A stretch of 64,000 nt of DNA. Origin: Aureimonas ureilytica DSM 18598 = NBRC 106430 (GTDB lineage: Bacteria > Pseudomonadota > Alphaproteobacteria > Rhizobiales > Rhizobiaceae). The stretch is taken from the NCBI RefSeq assembly GCF_000382705.1, contig NZ_ARQE01000001.1:353551-417550 (forward strand). Direction: 5' to 3'. The notes below the pieces were generated by a model, which was not told the origin of the DNA, did not search any database, and saw only the letters and a program-made list of their open reading frames with translations. Below are positions 1 to 7,936 of this stretch, piece after piece (the stretch's first letter is position 1; each line of letters starts with the position of its first letter). A program made the position numbers and the translations under genes.

Positions 1-26
1 CAAGGAGCCGGGGCCGATCCGTTGCC

Positions 27-563
27 TCAAACGCCCTCGACCACCCGCAATCCGCCGCGAAAGCGCCGGGCGTTTTCGACATAGGTCTCGGCCGAGCGCT
101 TGAGGCCGGCAAGCGTCGCCTCGTCCAATTGGCGCACGGCCTTGGCCGGGGCGCCGATGATGAGCGAGCCTTCCGGAAATTCCTTGCCTTCCGTCACCAG
201 CGCGCCCGCGCCGACCAGGCAGTTGGGGCCGATGCGCGCGCCGTTCAGCACCGTCGCGCCCATGCCGATCAGCGTGTTGTCGCCGATCGTGCAGCCATGG
301 ACGATGGCGTGATGGCCGATCGTGCAGCCCGCGCCGATGGCGAGCGGGAAGCCCGGATCGACATGGAGCATCGCGCCTTCCTGGATGTTGGTGCGCGCGC
401 CGACCGTGATCGTGTCCCGGTCGCCGCGCAGCACCGCGCCGAACCAGACGCCGACATCCTCACCGAGCGTGACGTCCCCGATCACATGCGCGTCGGGCGC
501 GATGAAGAGGCGGTCGGGCGAGGGGAGCTTCGGCGTCAGATCGTCGAGGGCATAGACGGGCAT
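27..563 (-). CDS. gamma-class carbonic anhydrase-like hexapeptide-repeat protein
   Basis: 178 aa, a left-handed beta-helix protein of the CamH/YrdA/PaaY type. Hexapeptide repeats of the form (I/V/L)GxxxxI run from about residue 22 to 135. Three histidines in the metal-ligand pattern are present: His67 in 'MLHVD' and His84/His89 in 'GHHAIVHG', with the 5-residue spacing known for the last two zinc ligands. The start at 563 is preceded by an AAGGAAGG ribosome site. It lies 15 bp downstream of the M20 amidohydrolase, so the two probably form one transcript. Family members bind Zn/Fe, but many show weak or no CO2 hydration activity, so the actual substrate is uncertain. Confidence 0.88.
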   Translation of the reverse strand: MPVYALDDLTPKLPSPDRLFIAPDAHVIGDVTLGEDVGVWFGAVLRGDRDTITVGARTNIQEGAMLHVDPGFPLAIGAGCTIGHHAIVHGCTIGDNTLIGMGATVLNGARIGPNCLVGAGALVTEGKEFPEGSLIIGAPAKAVRQLDEATLAGLKRSAETYVENARRFRGGLRVVEGV

Positions 564-578
564 GGGAACCTTCCTTGG

Positions 579-1769
579 TCAGACGCTGGGGCTCAGGAGC
601 TCGCAGGCGGCGAGCGACAGGGCGACGACGCCGTTGCGGATGGCGCGCTCGTCCGGCTGATAGTCCGAATTGTGAAGCTCGTCCCGCCGGCCCGGCGTCA
701 TGGAGCCGATGCCGAGCTGGAAGGCCGGCACCTTTTCGCCGATCAGCGCGAAATCCTCCGCGCCGAGCGAGGGGCTGGCTTCCAGAAGCGCCTCGCGGCC
801 GAAGTGGTTTTCCACCGCGCGCATCGTGGCGCGCATCACCCGCTCGTCGCTGACGAGCGGCGGCGTGCCGCGCTCCCAGTCGAGCCGGCATTCGAGGCGC
901 AAGGACGTGGAGACGCCCTCGCAATGACGCCGGATCGCCGCCTCCATCGCCACGCGGTCGGCTTCCAGATGGGTGCGCACCGTGCCTTGGAGGCGCACGG
1001 CGTCCGGAATGATGTTGGGCGCGAGCCCGCCTTCGATGACGCCGAGCGTCAGGACGATCGGGCGCATCGGGTCCATCTCGCGCGAGACGATGGTCTGGAG
1101 CTGCAGGACCAGCGTCGCGGCGCCGACGATCGGATCGGCGGTGAGATGCGGGCGCGCCGCATGGCCCGAGCGGCCCGAGACGGTGATGGTGAACTCGTCC
1201 GACGAGCCGCCCGCGACGCCCGGTGTGAAGGAAAAGCTGCCGACCGGCTCGCCGGGATAATTGTGGAAGCCGAGCGCCAGATCGACGCCCTCCAGCGCGC
1301 CGTCCTGCATCATCCTGGCCGCGCCGCTGTCGGAGACCTCCTCGGCCGGCTGGAACATCAGCTCGATGCGCCCCGAGAGATCGGGCGCGATGCGCTGGAG
1401 CACTTCGGCGACGCCGATCAGCGTCGCAGTGTGAAGATCGTGGCCGCAGGCATGCATCTTGCCGGGAACGGTCGAGGCATAGGGCAGGCCCGTCTGTTCC
1501 TGGATCGGCAGCGCGTCCATGTCGGCGCGCAGCAGAACGGTCGGGCCGGGGCGGCCGGTGTCGATCGTCGCCATGACGCCCGTGCCGCCGATTTGGGTGC
1601 GATGGGGCACGCCGATGCGCGCGAGTTCGCGGGCCACCACGCCGCTGGTGCGCACCTCCTCATGGGCGAGTTCGGGATGGGCGTGAAGATCGCGGCGGAT
1701 GTCGATGAGCGCGGGTTCGATCTCGCCGGCGATCGCCTCGATCCGGGGTCCGATATGGTTGCTGGTCAT
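579..1769 (-). CDS. M20D family amidohydrolase (hippurate hydrolase / N-acyl amino acid hydrolase type)
   Basis: 396 aa from the ATG at 1769; the frame is open further upstream, but family homology begins here with 'RIEAIAGEI.. RRDLHAHPEL'. The M20D signature is complete: 'DMDALPIQEQTG' (about residues 83-94), 'HACGHDLHTATLIG' with Cys108 and His110 as metal ligands, 'FQPAEE' with Glu143/Glu144, and a C-terminal 'SLGAEDFALI'. Members cleave N-acyl or indole-3-acetyl amino acid amides in the cytoplasm; the substrate cannot be read from sequence. It is the first gene of a probable two-gene operon with the gamma-carbonic anhydrase and is divergent from the acyl-CoA ligase. Confidence 0.9.
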   Translation of the reverse strand: MTSNHIGPRIEAIAGEIEPALIDIRRDLHAHPELAHEEVRTSGVVARELARIGVPHRTQIGGTGVMATIDTGRPGPTVLLRADMDALPIQEQTGLPYASTVPGKMHACGHDLHTATLIGVAEVLQRIAPDLSGRIELMFQPAEEVSDSGAARMMQDGALEGVDLALGFHNYPGEPVGSFSFTPGVAGGSSDEFTITVSGRSGHAARPHLTADPIVGAATLVLQLQTIVSREMDPMRPIVLTLGVIEGGLAPNIIPDAVRLQGTVRTHLEADRVAMEAAIRRHCEGVSTSLRLECRLDWERGTPPLVSDERVMRATMRAVENHFGREALLEASPSLGAEDFALIGEKVPAFQLGIGSMTPGRRDELHNSDYQPDERAIRNGVVALSLAACELLSPSV

Positions 1770-2051
1770 CGCTCTCGTCTTCCTGTTCAGCGCTGGGGCC
1801 AACGCGCTCGCGGCTCGCCCCGGCGCCGAGCGGCACCTTGGCGGGGCGTTTCTCCCCGCGTCTTGTCCCGCGTTTTGCCGGCGGTTTCCAGTGCGAAGCC
1901 GCGTTGCGTGCCACGCCGGGACGAAGCCTCGTGCGGTCGCGCGAAAATGAGGTGACATTGACGTTTACGGAAGAGTAGATTCTTCGCGCTTGCCCTATCT
2001 CGTGTCTTTGGGAGAAGACCGGATGGAAAACGGGGCATGGGAGGAGCGGAC
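1770..2051. promoter_or_regulatory. divergent intergenic region between the amidohydrolase and acyl-CoA ligase genes
   Basis: 282 bp without a gene that must hold both divergent promoters. The half next to the ligase is less GC-rich. The clearest element is a LiuR-like 16-mer, listed separately. No terminator or small gene was recognised. Confidence 0.5.
1958..1973 (+). promoter_or_regulatory. LiuR-like operator candidate upstream of the acyl-CoA ligase
   Basis: The 16-mer TTGACGTTTACGGAAG lies 79 bp before the ATG of the ligase. It differs at two positions from TTGACGTTTACGTAAA, the form I recall for the MerR-family regulator LiuR (branched-chain amino acid and fatty acid catabolism in Proteobacteria). 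A near-identical copy lies upstream of sucC. The assignment to LiuR is from memory and inference; the match itself is visible. Confidence 0.4.
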
Positions 2052-3722
2052 ATGAACAAGCCTTGGCTGGCGCATTATCCCGAGGGCATGCCGGCGGAAC
2101 TCGGCCCGGTTCCCTACGAGACGCTGGCCGACCTCCTCAGCGAGGCCTTCGGCAAATACGCCGCGCGGCCCGCCTTCCGCCTGATGGGCGTCACTCTCAC
2201 CTATGCCGAGCTCGACCGCGCCTCGGCCCGCTTCGCCCGCTATCTCCAGAGCCTCGGGCTGACATCGGGCGATCGCATCTCGCTGATGATGCCCAATGTC
2301 TTCCAATATCCGGTGGCGGTGGCCGGCGCGCTGCGGGCCGGGCTCGTCATCGTCAACACCAATCCGCTCTACACGCCGCGCGAGCTTGCCCATCAGCTCA
2401 ACGATTCGGGCGCGCGGGCCATCGTCATCCTCGAGAACATGGCCGAGACGCTGCAGAAGTGCCGCGCCGAGGTGCCGGCGCTGGAGCATGTCGTGGTGAC
2501 GGGCGTCGGCGACATGCTGCCGGGGCTGAAAGGGCATCTCGTCAATTTCGTGCTGCGCTACGTCAAGCGCGCGGTGCCGGCCTACACGCTGCCGGGCGCG
2601 GTGCGCTGGAAGGCGGCGCTGAAACAGGGCGGGGACGGGCGCTTCACCCCCGTGCGGCGCGAGGCCGACGAGCCGGCGATCCTGCAATATACGGGCGGCA
2701 CGACGGGCGTCGCCAAGGGCGCGGTGCTGACCAACCGCAACATCGTCTCCAACGTGCTCCAGTCCGAACTCTGGAACCGGCCGGCGACGCGGCTCGTGCC
2801 CGAAAGCCAGCAGGTCGTCACGGTCTGCGCCCTGCCGATCTACCATATTTTCGGCTTCACCGTGAACATGATGCTGTCCTTGCGCCAGGGCGGCTGCAAT
2901 CTCCTGATCCCCAATCCGCGCGACATTCCCGCCGTCATCAAGACGCTCAAGACCGGGCCGTTCCATCTCTTTCCGGGCGTCAACACGCTGTTCGGCGCTA
3001 TCGCCCGGCATCAGGATGCGGGGAGCGTCGACTGGAGCCACATGGTCATGTCGCTCGGCGGCGGCATGGCCGTGCAGCGCGCGACGGCCGAGAAATGGCT
3101 GGCGCTGACGGGCAAGACGATCTGCGAGGGCTACGGCCTGTCGGAAACCTCGCCGTCGGCGGCCTGCAACATCGTCACCAGCCGCGAATACACCGGCACG
3201 ATCGGCTATCCGATCCCCTCCACGGAATTCTGCATCCTGTCGGACGACGATGCGCTTGTGCCGCCGGGCGAGGCGGGCGAGATCGCCATTCGCGGGCCGC
3301 AGGTCATGGTGGGCTACTGGAACCGGCCCGATGACACGCGCCGCGCCTTTGCCGACGGCGGCTGGTTCAAGACGGGCGATATCGGGATCATGGACGAGAC
3401 GGGCGCGATCCGCATCGTGGACCGCAAGAAGGACATGATCAACGTCTCGGGCTTCAACGTCTATCCCAACGAGATCGAGGACGTGGTGACGCGGATGCCG
3501 GGCGTCGCCGAAGCCGCCGTGGTGGGCGTGCCCGACGAGAATTCCGGCGAGGCGGTGAAGCTCTTCGTGGTGCGCTCCGACGAGGGCGTCAGCGCGGACG
3601 CGGTGAAGCAATATTGCCGCGAGAACCTGACCGGCTACAAACGCCCGCGCGAGATCGTGTTCCGCGAGGAGCTGCCGAAAAGCGGCGTCGGCAAGGTGCT
3701 GCGCCGCGCGCTGCGGGACTGA
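2052..3722 (+). CDS. long-chain fatty acid--CoA ligase (FadD-like acyl-CoA synthetase)
   Basis: 556 aa ANL-superfamily enzyme that activates a carboxylate with ATP to an acyl-AMP and then to acyl-CoA. The P-loop-like AMP-binding motif 'YTGGTTGVAKGA' is near residue 214, the 'GYGLSETSP' adenine-binding motif near 360, the hinge region 'GWFKTGDIG' near 437 followed by 'DRKKDMINVSGFNVYP', and the catalytic lysine in 'PKSGVGKVLRR' near 543. Length and motifs match FadD rather than short-chain ligases. The start at 2052 (MNKPW) is preferred over 2037 because GGAGGAG sits at the right spacing. It carries a LiuR-like site upstream, consistent with a fatty or branched-chain acid role. The exact chain-length preference is unknown. 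Confidence 0.9.
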   Translation: MNKPWLAHYPEGMPAELGPVPYETLADLLSEAFGKYAARPAFRLMGVTLTYAELDRASARFARYLQSLGLTSGDRISLMMPNVFQYPVAVAGALRAGLVIVNTNPLYTPRELAHQLNDSGARAIVILENMAETLQKCRAEVPALEHVVVTGVGDMLPGLKGHLVNFVLRYVKRAVPAYTLPGAVRWKAALKQGGDGRFTPVRREADEPAILQYTGGTTGVAKGAVLTNRNIVSNVLQSELWNRPATRLVPESQQVVTVCALPIYHIFGFTVNMMLSLRQGGCNLLIPNPRDIPAVIKTLKTGPFHLFPGVNTLFGAIARHQDAGSVDWSHMVMSLGGGMAVQRATAEKWLALTGKTICEGYGLSETSPSAACNIVTSREYTGTIGYPIPSTEFCILSDDDALVPPGEAGEIAIRGPQVMVGYWNRPDDTRRAFADGGWFKTGDIGIMDETGAIRIVDRKKDMINVSGFNVYPNEIEDVVTRMPGVAEAAVVGVPDENSGEAVKLFVVRSDEGVSADAVKQYCRENLTGYKRPREIVFREELPKSGVGKVLRRALRD

Positions 3723-3788
3723 GAGCCGGACGCCCGGCCGCCTTCATCACAGGTCGGCGACCGGGCTTCCAAACCTGCGTGGATAAGG

Positions 3789-3798
3789 TTTGTATGCA
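3789..3798 (+). promoter_or_regulatory. candidate GntR operator half upstream of the regulator
   Basis: TTTGTATGCA lies 61 bp before the regulator start. The inner 8-mer TGTATGCA recurs in inverted orientation at 6851-6860, in the divergent promoter region of the reductase and the transporter. FCD-type GntR proteins usually recognise short palindromes of the TTGTATACAA kind. Autoregulation is an inference. Confidence 0.3.
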
Positions 3799-3858
3799 CG
3801 CGCCCGACGCGCTATCGCGAAAGGCGAGCCGCCCCATCCCCGCAGACGAGGACCCGAC

Positions 3859-4563
3859 ATGAGCGAGCCAGCCGACACGCCCGCGCCCGAGCGCAAGCGC
3901 GGCTCCGGCGTGAAGATGGTCTACGACCTCCTGCGCGACGAAATCCTCGATCTCGTTCTGCCGCCGGGAAGCCCGATCGACGAGGTGCAGCTCGCCGAGC
4001 GTTTCGGCATGTCGCGCACGCCGATCCGCGAGGCGCTGGTGCGCCTGTCGGGCGAGGGTCTGGTGCACACGCTGCCCAACCGCTCGGCGGTGGTGGCGCC
4101 GATCGACTTCCTGAACCTCCACACGTTCTTCGACGCGCTGGTGCTGATGTACCGCGTCACGACGCGGCTGGCCGCCGAGCATCACCGGCCCGAAGACCTC
4201 GAGCCGATCCGCGCGCGCCAAGCCGAGTTCGCCCGCGCGGTGGCCGACCAGAACGCGCTCGCCATGATCGCCACCAACGCCGCCTTCCATTCGGCCATCG
4301 CGGAAGCTGGGCGGAACCCCTATTTCCTCGGGCTCTTCAACCGCATTCTGGACGAGGGGCGGCGCATCCTGCGCATCTACTACAATTCCTACGAGGATCG
4401 CCTGCCCCGGCAATTCGTGGACGAGCACGAGGAGATCATCCTCAAGATCGCCGGGCGCGATCTCGACGGCGCGGACCATCTGGCCCGTATCCATGCCGAG
4501 CAGATCGTGCGCCAGGTGCAGACGCTGTTCGCGCGCGGGGGAACGCTCGACATCGCGCTCTGA
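3859..4563 (+). CDS. GntR family transcriptional regulator, FCD subfamily (probable hydroxyproline regulator)
   Basis: 234 aa. The N-terminal winged helix includes 'IDEVQLAERFGMSRTPIREALVRL', the GntR helix-turn-helix signature (about residues 38-65). The C-terminal half is an all-helical FCD effector domain with the His-rich metal-site pattern ('NAAFHSAIAEAGRN', 'EHEEIILKI'). The ATG at 3859 is chosen because the GntR fold begins right after it; upstream sequence is Arg/Pro-rich and non-homologous. It stands at the head of the hydroxyproline island and is followed by a terminator, so it is probably transcribed alone and controls the flanking catabolic and transport genes. The effector is inferred to be a hydroxyproline or pathway intermediate. 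Confidence 0.88.
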   Translation: MSEPADTPAPERKRGSGVKMVYDLLRDEILDLVLPPGSPIDEVQLAERFGMSRTPIREALVRLSGEGLVHTLPNRSAVVAPIDFLNLHTFFDALVLMYRVTTRLAAEHHRPEDLEPIRARQAEFARAVADQNALAMIATNAAFHSAIAEAGRNPYFLGLFNRILDEGRRILRIYYNSYEDRLPRQFVDEHEEIILKIAGRDLDGADHLARIHAEQIVRQVQTLFARGGTLDIAL

Positions 4564-4589
4564 CCCTTTCCCGCCATCCGCACCACCAA

Positions 4590-4619
4590 GCCGTCTCGTT
4601 TCGCGAGGCGGCTTTTTTT
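4590..4619 (+). terminator. rho-independent terminator after the GntR gene
   Basis: A 9-bp stem (GCCGTCTCG paired with CGAGGCGGC, one G-U pair) with a TTT loop region is followed by seven T residues. It separates the regulator from the deaminase gene. Confidence 0.85.
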
Positions 4620-4653
4620 GCGTCTTGCCGACCCGCCCGACCGCCGCAAAATC

Positions 4654-4663
4654 TTGTCGACAA
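4654..4663. promoter_or_regulatory. palindrome TTGTCGACAA upstream of the deaminase gene
   Basis: A perfect 10-bp palindrome in a locally AT-rich promoter stretch 88 bp before the GTG start of the deaminase. It has the TTGT..ACAA form typical of FCD-GntR operators, and a GntR gene lies immediately upstream. Binding is inferred. Confidence 0.45.
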
Positions 4664-4750
4664 ATAAAATGCAATGCGCGATAGTCACGTCCAGAACGGC
4701 GGGAACGATGGCTTGAAGCTCACCGCTGGGGTCCCACGAGGAGTTTACAG

Positions 4751-5701
4751 GTGAAGGCTCAGATCTTTTCCGGCGTCATTCCCGCGCTGATGACGCCCTG
4801 CAAGGCCGACCGCACGCCCGACTACGACGCGCTGGTGAAGAAGGCGCAGGAGCTGATCGCCGAGGGCATGTCGGCGGTCGTGTATTGCGGCTCGATGGGC
4901 GACTGGCCGCTCCTCACCGACGAGCAGCGCATGGAAGGCGTCGCGCGCCTCACGGGCGCCGGTATTCCGGTGATCGTCGGCACCGGCGCGGTCAACACCG
5001 CCTCGGCCGCCGCCCATGCCGCGCACGCCCAGAAGGTCGGCGCCAAGGGTCTGATGGTGATCCCGCGCGTCCTGTCGCGCGGCTCGGTGATCTCGGCCCA
5101 GCGCGCCCATTTCAAGGCGATCCTCGCGGCGGCGCCCGAGCTTCCGGCGGTCATCTACAACAGCCCCTATTATGGGTTCGCGACCCGCGCCGATCTCTTC
5201 TTCGCGCTGCGCGCCGAGCATGCCAACCTCGTCGGCTTCAAGGAATTCGGCGGCCCGGCCGACATGCGCTACGCCGCCGAGACCATCACCAGCCGCGACG
5301 ACGGTGTGTCGCTGATGATCGGCGTCGACACGGCCGTGACCCATGGCTTCATCAATTGCGGTGCGACGGGCGCGATCACCGGCATCGGCAATGTCCTGCC
5401 CCGGGAAGTCATCCAGCTCTGCACGCTCGCCCAGAAGGCGGCCGCCGGCGACGCGCTCGCCCGCCGGCAGGCCAGGGAGCTGGAAGAGGCGCTCGCCGTC
5501 CTCTCCTCCTTCGACGAAGGCCCGGACCTCGTTCTCTACTTCAAGCACATGATGGTGCTGAAGGGTTTTGGCGAATACACGCTCCACTTCAACGAGACGG
5601 ATGCGCTGAGCGACAGCCAGCGCGGCTATGTCGAAGCGCAGCTCAAGCTCTTCGACACCTGGTATGCCGACTGGTCGAAGCGTGAAGGCCTCGCGGCCTG
5701 A
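4751..5701 (+). CDS. 1-pyrroline-4-hydroxy-2-carboxylate deaminase-like protein (DapA/HpcH-type class I aldolase fold)
   Basis: 316 aa member of the dihydrodipicolinate synthase family. The Schiff-base lysine is Lys164 in 'GFKEFGG' and the partner tyrosine is Tyr136 in 'YNSPYYGF'. True DapA proteins are shorter (about 290 aa); the long N-terminal 'SGVIPALMTPC' and 'CGSMGDWPLLT' pattern is that of the deaminases found in hydroxyproline clusters, which convert 1-pyrroline-4-hydroxy-2-carboxylate to 2-oxoglutarate semialdehyde and ammonia. Translation starts with GTG at 4751 behind a GAGGAG site. The function is strongly supported by the epimerase and FAD enzyme encoded downstream. Confidence 0.85.
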   Translation: MKAQIFSGVIPALMTPCKADRTPDYDALVKKAQELIAEGMSAVVYCGSMGDWPLLTDEQRMEGVARLTGAGIPVIVGTGAVNTASAAAHAAHAQKVGAKGLMVIPRVLSRGSVISAQRAHFKAILAAAPELPAVIYNSPYYGFATRADLFFALRAEHANLVGFKEFGGPADMRYAAETITSRDDGVSLMIGVDTAVTHGFINCGATGAITGIGNVLPREVIQLCTLAQKAAAGDALARRQARELEEALAVLSSFDEGPDLVLYFKHMMVLKGFGEYTLHFNETDALSDSQRGYVEAQLKLFDTWYADWSKREGLAA

Positions 5702-5719
5702 TCGGGCGTCGCTTCCGTC

Positions 5720-5750
5720 AAAGGCGGGTCTCGCGAGAGGCCCGCCTTTT
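5720..5750. terminator. bidirectional terminator between convergent genes
   Basis: An inverted repeat with AAAGGCGGG on the left and CCCGCCTTT on the right, T/A-tracts on both sides, lies between the convergent deaminase and Ldh2-type genes. It can serve both strands. Confidence 0.85.
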
Positions 5751-5755
5751 CTGTT

Positions 5756-6799
5756 TCAGAGCGTGACGGCGTCGAGCCCGTCGCGCTCCAGCCGGTCGAG
5801 CTGAGCGAGTTCGCTGGCCGACAGGGTGATGCCCTCGCGCTCCGACACGGCGCGCGCGGCGAAGCGGCGTTGCGAGGGGAGGCGCGCGCCCTGGCCGACG
5901 ATCGCCTCGAACAGCGTTTCGGCCCGCGCGAACGGGTCGCCCGCGCGCCCCGCCGCGAAGCGCTCGGGCGAGAAGGCGAGGATCAGCTCGCCATGGCTCG
6001 GCGACAGGTTGGTGGAGCCGAGCTGGCGCAGCGATTCCAGGCTCGTCAGATCGCCGATCATGATGCCCGCCAGAAGCTCGATCATGGTGGAGATGGCCGA
6101 GCCCTTGTGCCCGCCGAAGGTGAGCATGGCGCCGGCGAGCGCGGCTTCCGGGTCGCGCGTCGGCTGGCCTTCGGCGTCGATCGCCCAGCCCTCGGGGAGC
6201 GTTTCGCCCGCCCGACGTTTCAGCTCGATCTCGCCGCGCGCGGCGACCGAAGTCGCGAAATCGAAGACATAGGGCTCGCTGTCGCGGCGCGGCCAGCCGA
6301 AGGCGAGGGGATTGGTGCCGAGAAGCGGCTGCGTCCCGCCGGTCGGCGCGACGGTCGCATAGCTCGGGCAGAGCGCGAGCGCGGCGAGCCCGTGGGCCGT
6401 CACCGCCTCCACCTCCGGCCAGAGCGCCGAGAAATGCGTGCAATCGTTGATGACGAGCGCGGCCATGCCGAGGGTGCGGGCGCGCTCCGCAAGATGCGGC
6501 AGGCCGAGTTCGAAGGCGGGATTGGCAAAGCCGCCCTTGGCGTCGACCCGGAGGATCGCCGAGCCGTCGTCGGGCAGGAGTTCGACGATCGCGTCGGCCT
6601 CGACCTTGCCGGCCTTCACGGTCCGCAGCGCGCCCTCGATCCGGTAGATGCCATGCGACTTGCAGGCGTCCCGCTCGCCCGCCACGATGACGCGCGACAG
6701 CGCGCCGGCCTGCGCCGCGTTGAGGCCGCCCTTGCGGAAGATCGCCTCGACACGGGCCAGAAGCGCGGAAACGGGCAGGGTCTCGGACGTCAGGGTCAT
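5756..6799 (-). CDS. Ldh2/MDH-family oxidoreductase, probable delta-1-pyrroline-2-carboxylate reductase
   Basis: 347 aa of the malate/L-lactate dehydrogenase (Ldh2) fold, with 'VFDFATSVAARGEI' and 'GHKGSAISTMIELLAGIMIGD' as family landmarks. The family contains DpkA-type reductases that reduce delta-1-pyrroline-2-carboxylate or piperideine-2-carboxylate with NADPH. Here it would turn the product of the two 3-hydroxyproline dehydratases encoded at 12.3-15 kb into L-proline. The ATG at 6799 (MTLTSETL) is selected over an upstream frame extension rich in Cys and Arg. It is divergent from the ABC transporter operon across a 255-bp shared promoter region. Other Ldh2 activities such as ureidoglycolate or malate dehydrogenase are possible from sequence alone. 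Confidence 0.78.
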   Translation of the reverse strand: MTLTSETLPVSALLARVEAIFRKGGLNAAQAGALSRVIVAGERDACKSHGIYRIEGALRTVKAGKVEADAIVELLPDDGSAILRVDAKGGFANPAFELGLPHLAERARTLGMAALVINDCTHFSALWPEVEAVTAHGLAALALCPSYATVAPTGGTQPLLGTNPLAFGWPRRDSEPYVFDFATSVAARGEIELKRRAGETLPEGWAIDAEGQPTRDPEAALAGAMLTFGGHKGSAISTMIELLAGIMIGDLTSLESLRQLGSTNLSPSHGELILAFSPERFAAGRAGDPFARAETLFEAIVGQGARLPSQRRFAARAVSEREGITLSASELAQLDRLERDGLDAVTL

Positions 6800-6850
6800 C
6801 GGGGCCGGTCCTTTGCATTCGAGGGCGCGGCGCGCGCGGCCCCTCCTCTT

Positions 6851-6860
6851 TTTGCATACA
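6851..6860 (-). promoter_or_regulatory. candidate GntR operator in the reductase/transporter divergent region
   Basis: TTTGCATACA is the inverted form of TGTATGCAAA and shares the 8-mer TGTATGCA with the site at 3789-3798 upstream of the GntR gene. The surrounding stretch 6840-6990 is unusually AT-rich for this genome, as expected for two divergent promoters. Regulation by the GntR protein is inferred. Confidence 0.3.
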
Positions 6861-7054
6861 CAGAGAATATTGCAAACGACGGCTGCGCCGGGCGGGGCGA
6901 CTGCACCGCAACAGACTTTGCCGCTTTGTCTCGCAATTGCACAAAATATGCGCTGCCGACAGGTCTTGCACACTTGTTGTATTTTCTGTTTGATGCCTCC
7001 ATCCGGAGGCTCGCGAGACGAGCGCCCGATGCCGACACAACAAGGGGACAGCGC

Positions 7055-7861
7055 ATGAAGACCAAGGCCATCGCACTCAGCCTCATGGCTGCCACCGCCT
7101 TTGCCGGAGCCGCCAAGGCCGACAAGCTGGACGACATCATCGGCTCGGGCACGCTGCGCTGCGCCGTGGTTCTCGACTTCCCGCCCATGGGCTCGCGCGA
7201 CGCGTCCAACAACCCGGTCGGCTTCGACGTCGACTATTGCAACGATCTGGCGAAGGCCCTCGGCGTCACCGCCGAGATCGTCGAGACCCCGTTCCCCGAG
7301 CGCATTCCCGCGCTGATGTCGGGCCGCGTCGATGTCGGCGTCGCCTCGACCTCGGACACGCTGGAGCGCGCCAAGACGGTCGGCATGACCATTCCCTATT
7401 TCGCCTTCGAAATGGCCGTGACGGCCAACGAGAAGTCGGGCGTCACCTCCTTCGAGGGGATGAAGGGCAAGACGGTCGGCGCGACCGCCGGCACCTATGA
7501 AGCCATCGCGCTCGAGAAGCAGGTGACGGAATGGGGTTCGGGCACGTTCCGCCCCTACCAGACGCAGGCCGACGTCTTCCTGGCGCTGAGCCAGGGCCAG
7601 ATCGACGCGACCGTCTCGACCTCGACCGTCGCGCAGGCCAACGTCAAGACCGGCAATTTCCCGGGCATCGCGGTCGTCGGCAAGGCGCCCTTCGACATCG
7701 ACTATGTCTCGCTCTTCACCAACCGCGAAGAATACGGCCTCATCAACTACCTGAACCTCTTCATCAATCAGCAGGTTCGCACCGGCCGCTACAAGGAACT
7801 CTACGAGAAGTGGGTCGGCGGCGAAGCCCCGAACCTGACCGTGCCCGGCGTTTACCGCTAA
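7055..7861 (+). CDS. amino-acid ABC transporter substrate-binding protein (PAAT family)
   Basis: 268 aa periplasmic binding protein of solute-binding family 3. The signal peptide covers about the first 22 residues (MKTKAIALSL... AAKA), followed by 'GSGTLRCAVVLDFPPMG' and 'PVGFDVDYCNDLAKAL', the hallmark start of the fold, and 'VDVGVASTSDTLERAK' in the ligand cleft. The start is the ATG at 7055 after an AAGGGGAC ribosome site. First gene of an importer operon; a strong hairpin follows it, as often seen to raise the binding protein level over the permeases. The cargo is inferred to be hydroxyproline or a related imino acid from the neighbours. Confidence 0.9.
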   Translation: MKTKAIALSLMAATAFAGAAKADKLDDIIGSGTLRCAVVLDFPPMGSRDASNNPVGFDVDYCNDLAKALGVTAEIVETPFPERIPALMSGRVDVGVASTSDTLERAKTVGMTIPYFAFEMAVTANEKSGVTSFEGMKGKTVGATAGTYEAIALEKQVTEWGSGTFRPYQTQADVFLALSQGQIDATVSTSTVAQANVKTGNFPGIAVVGKAPFDIDYVSLFTNREEYGLINYLNLFINQQVRTGRYKELYEKWVGGEAPNLTVPGVYR

Positions 7862-7876
7862 GCTCCTGCCTCTGCC

Positions 7877-7920
7877 CGGCGGCGCCTCGGGGGTCTCCCC
7901 CGCGCGCCGCCGGCTTTTTT
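7877..7920 (+). terminator. strong hairpin with T-run after the binding-protein gene (partial terminator)
   Basis: A stem of about 16 bp (CGGCGGCGCCTCGGGGG against CCCCCGCGCGCCGCCG, with a bulge) is followed by six T residues. Because the permease genes follow in the same direction within 20 bp, it probably attenuates rather than ends transcription. Confidence 0.75.
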
Positions 7921-7936
7921 CGAGGGCGAGAGGGCC

